Of a stretch of 64,000 nt of DNA, positions 54,078 through 61,471 are shown in pieces; the stretch's first letter is position 1; every line of letters starts with the position of its first letter. The notes under the pieces were generated by a model. The model was not told the origin of the DNA and ran no database searches. It saw only the letters and a program-made list of their open reading frames with translations. The stretch spans positions 1,488,001 to 1,552,000 of the forward strand of contig CAVRXL010000012.1 of assembly GCA_963725145.1 (NCBI GenBank), read 5' to 3'. This stretch comes from DATAEE01 sp963725145. GTDB lineage: Bacteria; Acidobacteriota; Vicinamibacteria; Vicinamibacterales; 2-12-FULL-66-21. The translations under genes were made by a program, and so were the position numbers.

Positions 54078-54712
54078 TGGTCGCCGGCGGCCGCGGCCGG
54101 CGGGATGGCGCCTCCCGCCGGCCGTCCGTCCGGATCCTTGGCGCTCGCGGGTACACCATCGTCGAAGCGCTCTTCGTTGTCGCGCTGGCCGTCACGCTCG
54201 TGAGCATCGCCGTGCCCGCCACGCTCGAGGGGCTTGAAGAGACCCGCACGCGCAGCGCGGCGCGGCTGCTCGCCGGGCGCATCCGGCTTGCCCGCGCGAT
54301 GGCGGCGGCCAGGTCGAAGATGATCGGCCTGCGTTTCGAGCGCGTGGACGAGGACTATGCCTTCAGCGTCTACCAAGACGGGGATCGTGATGGGATTCGG
54401 ACGATCGACATCCAGAACGGAACCGATCGCCTCGTCGAGCCGCTCACGCGCCTGACGTCATCCTTCCCCGGCGTCCGATTCGGGTTTCTCGATGGCGTCC
54501 CACCGTTGGGAGAGGACGCGATCGACAGCGATCCGGTTCGGACCGGATCGTCCGACATTCTGACGCTGAGCCCCAACGGTACGGCGACCTCCGCGACCTT
54601 GTATGTCTGCGGCCCGACGCGGTCGCAATACGCGGTCCGCGTGCTGGGGACCACCGGCCGGACGCGTGTGTTTCAATTCAGCCGGGCCTCGTCGACATGG
54701 ATCGAGAAGTAG
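54077..54712 (+). CDS. Type IV/II pseudopilin (GspH/FimT-like)
   Basis: 211 residues, ATG overlapping the prior stop. Prepilin cleavage site G|YTIVE (Gly then Glu at +5) within ARGYTIVEALFVVALAVTLVSIAVPATLEG, a long helical stem, then a beta domain. The N-terminal leader of about 25 residues is long and basic. Probably a minor pseudopilin working with the neighbouring ComEA-like protein, in DNA uptake or pilus assembly. Confidence 0.85.
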   Translation: MVAGGRGRRDGASRRPSVRILGARGYTIVEALFVVALAVTLVSIAVPATLEGLEETRTRSAARLLAGRIRLARAMAAARSKMIGLRFERVDEDYAFSVYQDGDRDGIRTIDIQNGTDRLVEPLTRLTSSFPGVRFGFLDGVPPLGEDAIDSDPVRTGSSDILTLSPNGTATSATLYVCGPTRSQYAVRVLGTTGRTRVFQFSRASSTWIEK

Positions 54713-55026
54713 TCGAGCGGCGTCGCTCGCAACGCTGGCCAGTCGAAGCCATCCGCTGGACCAGCGTGCGCCTGCGCCCCGGCCGGGAGGCGGCACTGAT
54801 CAATCTGTGTGAGCGCGGCGCGCTCGTCGAGGGGTCTGCACGCCTTCATCCCGGCGCCCACGTCGTGCTTCACCTGGTCGGCCCGGCACCATCCGGCTCC
54901 ATCAAGGGCACGATCGTCCGCTGCCACGTGTCGTCGCTCTGCGGCCGCACCGGGATTCGCTATCGCGGGGCGATCAGCTTTGACGCGGCGATTGACGTCC
55001 AGAGCGTGCCCGACCCGCAAGGGTAG
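54697..55026 (+). CDS. PilZ-domain protein
   Basis: 109 residues, starting 16 bases inside the previous gene. ERRRSQRWPVEAI resembles the RxxxR part and INLCERGALVEG the [D/N]xSxxG part of the c-di-GMP-binding PilZ motif, with Cys in place of Ser. Binding may therefore be weak. The overlap with a pseudopilin gene suggests a link to surface pili. Confidence 0.75.
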   Translation: MDREVVERRRSQRWPVEAIRWTSVRLRPGREAALINLCERGALVEGSARLHPGAHVVLHLVGPAPSGSIKGTIVRCHVSSLCGRTGIRYRGAISFDAAIDVQSVPDPQG

Positions 55027-55200
55027 TTCGGACCTGTCCTGGGCAACAGCCAACCGACCCGTCATGGGAACGCGTTACCCGTTGCTTCGGTCAGCGGTGC
55101 GCCGCGCATGACAGGTGCTGTGGCCGCGGTGACGCAAGTCCTTCGTGGCGTGATGGTTCGATGACTCTCGCCACGATGGCACTCCGTTTGGAATCACGGA

Positions 55201-56745
55201 ATGAGGCACATGTCGGATGCGATGGAGCTAGAGCACACTGAGCGCGCGTCGACCGAGACCGTGGCTGCCGCCCCAGTGCGAATGACGCCCAGCGGCCCGC
55301 GGCCGCTGCGTCCCGGATTCCGTCGCCGCGACCGCCGTTGCGGGTGGGCAGACTTCCTGGCGTTTCTTGCAGGCGGCCTCCATGCGGGCCGCGATCCTCG
55401 AGCGCTCAGGACGAGATTCGAAGAGGGCCTGCGCCGCCTGTTGCCCGCCCGCGCGCTGATGCTGCGGGAGGTTCAGGAGGCGATCCCGCGGTTGCGCGGA
55501 ACGCCAAGGGAGCGCGTGACGCTCGACGTGCCCGGGTCTCCAGAACGGCCGCCGTTCGCGCTGGAGGCCACTTTCGATCCGGACTCCGGCCTCGACGAGT
55601 GGGACCTTCAGGTGCTCGAGGCGTCGCGCTACATCGCCGCGCTCGTGCTCGAAGTCGAGCGGCTGGCGCTGGGACCAAGCTGGCTGGGCGTTCGTAGCGA
55701 GACGCTGTACGCGCTCGTGGGTTCGAGCGACCCGATTCGGGAGCTGCGCGATCGGATTTCACGCGTGGCGGCGACCGATTTCACCGTTCTCGTCGAAGGC
55801 GAGAGCGGGGCCGGCAAGGAGCTCGTCGCGCGCCAGCTTCACGAGCAGAGCCGCCGCCGGCGAGGGCCCTTCGTCGCGGTGAACTGCGCCGCGCTCGTCG
55901 AAACGCTGCTCGAGGCCGAGCTGTTCGGGATAGAAGAAAGGACTGCGACCGGGGTCCGCGGCCGGCGCGGGAAGTTCGAGCACGCGGACGGCGGCACGCT
56001 CTTCCTGGACGAAGTGTCCGATCTCTCGCTCTCGGCGCAGGCCAAGCTGCTGCGGGTGCTCCAGGATCTTGCCGTAGAGCGCGTCGGAGGCACGGGGCCG
56101 CGCCGAGTGGACGTCCGGTTCGTGGTCGCGACCAATCGGGGTTTGTCGATGCTCGTGGAGAAGGGCAGCTTTCGGGCCGACCTCTACTATCGGCTGAACG
56201 GCGTGGAGGTTCACGTGCCGCCGCTTCGCACGCGGCGCAGCGACATTCCGGAGCTCGCGGAGCATTTCCTGTACCGGTATCGCGCGGTGCGCCGGCTCCG
56301 CATCACGCCCACGGCGATGGACGCGCTGCTCACGTACGAATGGCCGGGCAACGTGCGCGAGCTTGAACGCGTCATCGAGCGTGCCATCGCCCTCGGAAGT
56401 GACGATGAGATCGGCCTGGACGATCTGCCTCCGGTCGTCGCCGGCGAGTACGTGGACATCCTGGGGCCGTCCGTGGCGCGGGGTGAGACGCTGCGCGAGT
56501 GGGCGCGCCGGTACGTGCGGTTCGTGCTCGATCGTCACGAGAACAACCGCCGCCGAGCGGCGACGGCGCTCGGCATCAGCTTCCACACGCTGCGGACATA
56601 CATGCGAGAGATGCGGGACGTCGCGGCGTCGTACGGGGATTCGCAATCGGATGGTGGCGGCGGCCGGATGGCTGCGCCGCCCGAACGCCGGGACATCGCC
56701 GGCGAACCGGACGGGCGCGGTGTGGCGGCTCAGGAGGAGCCGTGA
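55201..56745 (+). CDS. Sigma-54-activator-like Fis-family regulator with altered GAFTGA loop
   Basis: 514 residues. The N-terminal 180 residues contain a GAF-like region and no receiver. AAA+ domain: Walker A GESGAGKE (200-207), Walker B GTLFLDEVSD, arginine-finger region WPGNVRELE. The loop that contacts sigma-54 reads GIEERTATGVRG (243-254) where GAFTGA is expected. A Fis-like helix-turn-helix follows (NNRRRAATALGISFHTLRTYMR). Loss of the loop suggests it does not open sigma-54 promoters by the usual route. A near-consensus -24/-12 (TGGCAC-N5-TTGGA, 55177-55192) lies upstream but would start inside the gene. Confidence 0.8.
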   Translation: MRHMSDAMELEHTERASTETVAAAPVRMTPSGPRPLRPGFRRRDRRCGWADFLAFLAGGLHAGRDPRALRTRFEEGLRRLLPARALMLREVQEAIPRLRGTPRERVTLDVPGSPERPPFALEATFDPDSGLDEWDLQVLEASRYIAALVLEVERLALGPSWLGVRSETLYALVGSSDPIRELRDRISRVAATDFTVLVEGESGAGKELVARQLHEQSRRRRGPFVAVNCAALVETLLEAELFGIEERTATGVRGRRGKFEHADGGTLFLDEVSDLSLSAQAKLLRVLQDLAVERVGGTGPRRVDVRFVVATNRGLSMLVEKGSFRADLYYRLNGVEVHVPPLRTRRSDIPELAEHFLYRYRAVRRLRITPTAMDALLTYEWPGNVRELERVIERAIALGSDDEIGLDDLPPVVAGEYVDILGPSVARGETLREWARRYVRFVLDRHENNRRRAATALGISFHTLRTYMREMRDVAASYGDSQSDGGGGRMAAPPERRDIAGEPDGRGVAAQEEP

Positions 56746-56796
56746 GGTTCGCGCCCGGGCCACGACGGCCTCGCGTTGGCGAGGTTGGAGGTCGTC

Positions 56797-57702
56797 ATGA
56801 CCCGGAAACGGTGCATCAAGGGCTGGTCGGTTCTCGTCATGGTCGTTCTTCTACTGCAGATGCCTGGCGGCCTGGAATCGGCCGCGGCCGAGGAGCCTCC
56901 GCCGGCAATTCGCGGGGAAGCGCTCCAGAGTTTCTTTCCACAGAACGGCCCGAGGATCGAGCGGCTCGTCGGACAGGAGGCCTGGAGGTTGCTCGAAGAG
57001 AAGGTCATCGAAAAGTACCGCGATGCGTGGGAAGCCGCGCTCGAGAAGAAGGAGGCGAGAGGATGGAAGAAGACTGACAGGATCGTCGCCTGGCGTGCTC
57101 CTCAGGCGACGGCCTTGACGCGGGTCCAGTCGCAGGCCTTTGATATCGGCGGCGCCTTGCTCATCGAATGGGAATGGCACTGCGACGCGTGGCACGTGTG
57201 TGGAACCTACTATTTCGAGTCGTATCACGACGGTGGGAACATCGCCTACGATGCCGAGTTCGTGCCGACCGGCGGCGCCAGCGGGTATTCGCCGTGGGCT
57301 AACTACATCGGAGGCAGCGCGGGAAGGGATTCCAGACGGCAGCGGCAGGCGTCGTACACGCCATCCGCTCCGGGCGTCCGTCTCGCTGGGCTTGAAACGC
57401 CGCAGCGTGCGCCTGGCGACGACTACTGTCCCGGGGATCTCCTGGTATGGCACCAATGCATGCGGAGCTGCCTCGCGGGCAAACACGCCTCAGCGATGGG
57501 CGGGGCGGCCGGGGCGGCCGGCGGCCTCGCGGTCGGCTGCGCCCGGGCTGTCCGGCCCGGCCCCATTGTGGCGATGGGAGCGACCTTTCTGGGGTGTCTC
57601 ACGCTCTCGGCCGGCGCCTCCGTTCTAACCTCCTTTGTTGCGAACCACTGGTACTCACCATGCGACGCGTCCGGCGGACAGTGCGGTACGAGACCCTGCT
57701 GA
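56797..57702 (+). CDS. Exported cysteine-rich protein with hydrophobic C-terminus, function unknown
   Basis: 301 residues from the ATG at 56797, which has GGAGG upstream; an in-frame TTG at 56776 would add seven residues. A signal peptide (GWSVLVMVVLLLQMPGGLESAAA) is followed by a helical region and a Trp/His/Cys patch (EWEWHCDAWHVCGTYYFESYH). The last 110 residues have paired cysteines (CPGD, CMRSC, GCAR, CDASGGQCGTRPC) and a glycine/alanine-rich hydrophobic stretch (GGAAGAAGGLAVGC). Not recognised. It lies between the regulator and a small membrane protein. Confidence 0.75.
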   Translation: MTRKRCIKGWSVLVMVVLLLQMPGGLESAAAEEPPPAIRGEALQSFFPQNGPRIERLVGQEAWRLLEEKVIEKYRDAWEAALEKKEARGWKKTDRIVAWRAPQATALTRVQSQAFDIGGALLIEWEWHCDAWHVCGTYYFESYHDGGNIAYDAEFVPTGGASGYSPWANYIGGSAGRDSRRQRQASYTPSAPGVRLAGLETPQRAPGDDYCPGDLLVWHQCMRSCLAGKHASAMGGAAGAAGGLAVGCARAVRPGPIVAMGATFLGCLTLSAGASVLTSFVANHWYSPCDASGGQCGTRPC

Positions 57703-57712
57703 GGGAGAACTC

Positions 57713-57979
57713 ATGACGTGGAAGCGCGCATTTATTGTGTTCCTTGCAGTGACCGTGGCTGCCTTCCTGGCCTCTGTTCTGTCGGAAAGCCTGAACGTGA
57801 GCGTATACGCCAGAGGCGGCGTGATGTATTTCGCCATGGCGATGGCCGCTTGGGTTGTGGCGCGCGACTACATCAAGACAAACGTCGTGCTAGGCCAGTC
57901 GTTCGTGGCGTGGTTCTTCAGCTCTGTGGCAACCGCGGTTTTGGTTACCCTGCTGATGTGGCGCTTCTGGCCCCGCTGA
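57713..57979 (+). CDS. Small membrane protein (three helices)
   Basis: 88 residues from an ATG with GAGGGAG upstream. Three hydrophobic segments: FIVFLAVTVAAFLASVLS, GVMYFAMAMAAWVVA and FVAWFFSSVATAVLVTLLMW. Small, charged only at the ends. Eleven bases after the exported protein, so co-transcribed. Size and topology are like immunity or holin-type proteins, but nothing in the sequence proves that. Confidence 0.7.
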   Translation: MTWKRAFIVFLAVTVAAFLASVLSESLNVSVYARGGVMYFAMAMAAWVVARDYIKTNVVLGQSFVAWFFSSVATAVLVTLLMWRFWPR

Positions 57980-57984
57980 AAGAC

Positions 57985-58015
57985 GAAGGGCGCGCCGCGT
58001 TTCGGCGCGCCCTTC
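57985..58015 (+). terminator. Strong hairpin after the small membrane protein
   Basis: Perfect 13-base stem (GAAGGGCGCGCCG at 57985-57997, loop CGTTT, CGGCGCGCCCTTC at 58003-58015), six bases after the stop codon. It ends the regulator-exported protein-membrane protein unit. Confidence 0.7.
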
Positions 58016-58063
58016 CTCGATCATCGTTCTCGACGCCGTTCTCTCGACGCATCACAACGGTCA

Positions 58064-59327
58064 TCAGTCTTTCGCGAACTTGGCGGGCACCGGAAGGTCG
58101 CCGCACGCCGGGCACCCCACGCCAGCAGCATGAGCTGACTGTCCGACGACCGCAGGACGAACCACTCGCCCGTCGTCGCTCGGTAGACGGCGATGTCAGT
58201 CTTCCCATCGGCGTCGTAGTCGGCCGGGACCAGGGTATCGCCGAGGGCGGCCGCGCCCCATTCGACCTGGCGGAGCGTGCCGGTGGACGACTGCAAGATG
58301 TACCAGACACCGGTAGTCCTGCGGTACACGGCGATATCCGCCCGGCCGTCGCCGTCATAATCGGCGGGGACGCCCATGTCGCCGCAGCTTCCGCACCCCC
58401 ACGTCACAAACTCCGTCGTCCCCGACGGATTTCGGATGAACCACTGACCCGTCGGGGGGCGGAACACGGCGATCGAGGAGAAGGTCGCGGGCCGAATGCG
58501 CCCGATCTTGTCGCCGTTCCGCTCGGTGAACCACATGTTCCCATCGGGCCGGCGGCGATGCCAAAGGGCCCGCTGTCGAACGTCGGCACCGGGAACTCGG
58601 TGATGGCGCCGGCCGGTGTTACCCGCCCGATCCTGTTGCCAGAGGGCAAGAACTCGGTGAACCACATGTTTCCGTCGGGGCCGGCGGCGATGCCGTCGGT
58701 GTTGCCCAGCGGCACCGGGAACTGCGTGACAATGCCGGCCGGTGTGATCCGGCCGATCCGGTTGCCCGATTGCTTGGTGAACCACATGTTCCCGTCGGGA
58801 CCGGCGGTTAGGCGAAGGGGCCCGACGCCGGGCCCAGGCACCGGGAACTCGGTGATGACGCCGGCCGGTGTGATCCGCCCGATATTCTGACCTTGCAACT
58901 CGGTGAACCACAGGTTCCCGTCGGGGCCGGCGGCGATGCCCCTTGGAGCGCTGGCGGAGGTCGGCACCGGGAACTCGGTGACGACGCCCTCCGGTGTAAT
59001 CCGCCCGATCCTGTTGCCGTTCTGCTCGACGAACCACAGGTTCCCGTCGGGGCCGGCGACGATGCCCGGCCCGGTGTCGGCCGGCACCGGGAACTCGGTG
59101 ATGACGCCGGCCGGCGTAATCCGCCCTATCTTGTTCGCGCCACCTTCAGTGAACCAGAGGTTGCCGTCCGGGCCGGCAGCGATGTCACCGAGCACGCGCG
59201 GACCCGGCGGCATGGGGAATTCCGTGAGAGGCATGACCGTCGCGATAGCACTGACGAGCCCGGCGAGTCCTACAAACAGGAGCACTAACCCGACGCCGCC
59301 GCACGTCCGCCAGCGATGCGAATCCAT
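58064..59327 (-). CDS. Vgb-like beta-propeller with FG-GAP/VCBS tail, frameshifted twice
   Basis: The ATG at 59327 follows GAGGAGG. A signal/anchor helix (VGLVLLFVGLAGLVSAIA) precedes six repeats with the pattern AAGPDGNLWFTE...NKIGRITPAGVITEFPVP, as in virginiamycin-B-lyase-like propellers. The frame then breaks at about 58546 (GGCCCCGATGGG read as GGCCCGATGGG) and resumes as a tail with ADYDGDGRADIAVYRRTTG units (FG-GAP/VCBS), and breaks again near 58115 to end GCPACGDLPVPAKFAKD at 58064. Both breaks are in C/G runs, so consensus error is the likely cause. Function unknown. Confidence 0.8.
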
Positions 59328-59339
59328 GCAATGCCTCCT

Positions 59340-59618
59340 CTATTTGATCTTCGCCCGCGCCTTCCGTCGCTCTGCCCAGTAGCGCTTCATCCTAGCGGAC
59401 ACGGCCTTTCGCGCGGCTGCGGATACCTGTCGTGTTCGCTTGCTCGCGCTCGCCATGGACCGCCGCAGCTGTCGCCGCCGGCGGGGAAGCGCGAGTTCGG
59501 GGAAGGTCCGTTCGATGGCGATGACCTCCGCGCGCAGGCGCTTCAGCGCGCGCTCCGCGCCATCCCTCGCGAGCTCGCGGAGTTCCTGAACGGACAAACG
59601 ACGAGGACCTCTAGGCAT
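59340..59618 (-). CDS. Small basic protein, possibly DNA-associated
   Basis: 92 residues with GGAGG eight bases before the ATG. Very rich in Arg, Lys and Ala (RRRRQLRRSMASASKRTRQ, AARKAVSARMKRYWAERRKARAKIK). Like histone-like or nucleoid-type basic tails, no family recognised. Its stop overlaps the Vgb-like gene's ribosome-binding site, so the two are one transcription unit. Confidence 0.7.
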   Translation of the reverse strand: MPRGPRRLSVQELRELARDGAERALKRLRAEVIAIERTFPELALPRRRRQLRRSMASASKRTRQVSAAARKAVSARMKRYWAERRKARAKIK

Positions 59619-59672
59619 CAGTAGCCTCCGGTATGGAAACAGGCGGGCTCAACAGGGCGCGCCGAAGCCATT

Positions 59673-59993
59673 CTATCGGCCCTGGGGGGCCTGGTCTCGA
59701 GTCACCTTGAACCAATCCGCCGCAAACAGCGCGAGCGCCGCAAGGTCCTCGTACAGCTTGGCGTGGTCCATCTCGGGCGCGTCGCCGCCGGCGACGGCGT
59801 CGCGCAGCTCGTAGTAGCGATCCGACATGTGCCGAAAGAACCGTTCGCTCTGCAGCGCGCTGTCCGCCACGATCCACCCCCTCGCGCGTTCGATGCCGGC
59901 CAAACCCCGGCCAAACCCCGGGCCCAACCTTGACCGGCTGTTGCCTGCATAGTACCTTGACAAGGCTGTGCCGTCCGCGGCGACCCCTCTCAA
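59673..59993 (-). CDS. Small helical protein, unknown
   Basis: Up to 106 residues; the start is unsure, and the well-formed part begins near GRGLAGIERARGWIVADSALQSERFF. The acidic and hydrophobic balance of DRYYELRDAVAGGDAPEMDHAKLYEDLAALALFAADWFKV is protein-like. It overlaps the gcvT start by 26 bases on the opposite strand unless a later start is used (GTG near 59870 or ATG at 59828). Function unknown. Confidence 0.5.
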   Translation of the reverse strand: MRGVAADGTALSRYYAGNSRSRLGPGFGRGLAGIERARGWIVADSALQSERFFRHMSDRYYELRDAVAGGDAPEMDHAKLYEDLAALALFAADWFKVTRDQAPQGR

Positions 59994-61257
59994 GCAGACT
60001 CCGCTCGCCTCGCGTCATCGATCGCTCGGCGCCCGCATGGTCGACTTCGGCGGCTGGGACATGCCCGTCGAGTACACGGGCATCGCCGAGGAGCATCTGG
60101 CGGTCCGTACGCGCGCCGGTCTCTTCGACGTCAGCCACATGGGCGAGATCGAGATCGCCGGCGGCGACGCGCTGGCCGCGGTTCAGCGGATTTCCTCGAA
60201 CGACGCGTCGAAGCTCGCCGTCGGCCAGGCGCAGTACTCCGCGCTGACGACGCCGGAGGGCACATTCGTAGACGACCTGCTCGTCTACCGCCTGGCGCCC
60301 GACCACTTCCTCCTCGTCGTGAACGCCGGCAACATCGAGAAGGACTACCGCTGGATCGCCGAGCAGATCAAGCCCGCGGGCGACGCCGTCGCCGTCAACA
60401 ACAGCGCCCGCTACGCGCTCGTGGCGCTCCAGGGGCCGATGGCGCGCGAGATCCTCCAGCCGCTCACCGGCGTCGACCTCGCGAGCATCAAGTACTATTG
60501 GTTCGCGACCGGCGAAGTCGCTTCGGTTCGCGCGACCGTGTCGCGGACCGGCTACACCGGCGAGGACGGCTTCGAGATCTTCGTTCCTCCCGCGATGGCC
60601 GAGCGCCTGTGGGATCAGATCCTGCAATCGAGCGGCGCACGCGCCGCCGGCCTCGTCCCGTGCGGCCTCGGGGCGCGGGACACGCTGCGGCTGGAGGCGG
60701 CGATGCGCCTCTACGGCAACGATATCGACGAGACGACATCGGTCCTCGAAGCAGACCTTGGATGGATCGTCGGCTGGAACAAGCCGGACTTCCTGGGCGC
60801 GGACGTGCTGCGCCGCCAGAAGGCGGATGGCGTCACGCGTCGAATCGCCGGATTCGAAATGGACGAGCGCGGCATCGCCCGCCACGGATACGACGTGTTC
60901 GTCGACGGCGCAAAGGCGGGCGTCGTGACGAGCGGAACGCAGACGCCGTTCCTGAAGAAGGCGATCGGGATGGCGTACGTTCCGGCCGATCGCGCGGCTG
61001 CCGGCACGGCAATAGAAATCGATATCCGCGGACGCCGCACGCGGGCGCACATCGTGCCGCTGCCGTTTTACAAGCGAGGACGCAAGGAGAAGCGGAATGA
61101 CCTACCCCGCCGACCGCAAGTACACCAAGGACCACGAGTGGGTGCGCCTCTCCGGCGCGGAAGGGGAGGTCGGCATCACCGACTACGCGCAGAAGCAGCT
61201 CGGCGACGTCGTCTACATCGAGCTGCCCGAGGTGGGCCGCCGCGTGAAGCAGGGTGA
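59968..61257 (+). CDS. gcvT: Aminomethyltransferase (glycine cleavage T protein), extended by readthrough
   Basis: Begins at a GTG; LASRHRSLGARMVDFGGWDMPVEYTGI is the T-protein N-terminus, GYTGEDGFEIFVPP and AGLVPCGLGARDTLRLEAAMRLYGND are hallmark motifs. It transfers the methylene of glycine to tetrahydrofolate. Normal T proteins end about where FYKRG occurs (residue about 370); this frame goes on 54 more residues and overlaps gcvH by 161 bases. A one-base loss near 61076 would explain it, since the other frame reads RTQGEAE and stops at 61100 with ATGA overlap to gcvH. Confidence 0.9.
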   Translation: MPSAATPLKQTPLASRHRSLGARMVDFGGWDMPVEYTGIAEEHLAVRTRAGLFDVSHMGEIEIAGGDALAAVQRISSNDASKLAVGQAQYSALTTPEGTFVDDLLVYRLAPDHFLLVVNAGNIEKDYRWIAEQIKPAGDAVAVNNSARYALVALQGPMAREILQPLTGVDLASIKYYWFATGEVASVRATVSRTGYTGEDGFEIFVPPAMAERLWDQILQSSGARAAGLVPCGLGARDTLRLEAAMRLYGNDIDETTSVLEADLGWIVGWNKPDFLGADVLRRQKADGVTRRIAGFEMDERGIARHGYDVFVDGAKAGVVTSGTQTPFLKKAIGMAYVPADRAAAGTAIEIDIRGRRTRAHIVPLPFYKRGRKEKRNDLPRRPQVHQGPRVGAPLRRGRGGRHHRLRAEAARRRRLHRAARGGPPREAG

Positions 61258-61471
61258 GGTGTTCGGCACGATCGAGTCGGTCAAGGCGGTGTCGGAGCTG
61301 TTCAGCCCGGCGTCCGGCGAAGTCGTGGCGGTGAACACTTCGCTGCCGGATCGGCCGGAAACGGTGAACAGCGATCCGCACGGCACCTGGATGATCAAGC
61401 TGAAGCTCGATAATCCCGCGGAGGCGTCCGGCCTCCTCGACGGTGCCCAGTACGCGGACCTCGTGAAATGA
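61097..61471 (+). CDS. gcvH: Glycine cleavage system H protein
   Basis: 124 residues. Lipoyl-lysine is Lys63 in ESVKAVSE, within the usual GTIESVKAVSELFSP motif. H protein carries the aminomethyl group between P and T proteins. Its stop overlaps the gcvP start (ATGA). Confidence 0.97.
   Translation: MTYPADRKYTKDHEWVRLSGAEGEVGITDYAQKQLGDVVYIELPEVGRRVKQGEVFGTIESVKAVSELFSPASGEVVAVNTSLPDRPETVNSDPHGTWMIKLKLDNPAEASGLLDGAQYADLVK

Noticed and set aside
55177..55192. Sigma-54 promoter (TGGCAC-N5-TTGGA) for the 55201 gene
   Set aside because: The -12 GC is replaced by GG and the predicted start (about 55203) is at or after the start codon.
59619..59967. Glycine riboswitch upstream of gcvT
   Set aside because: The segment has no recognisable paired glycine aptamer core and is largely occupied by a minus-strand gene.
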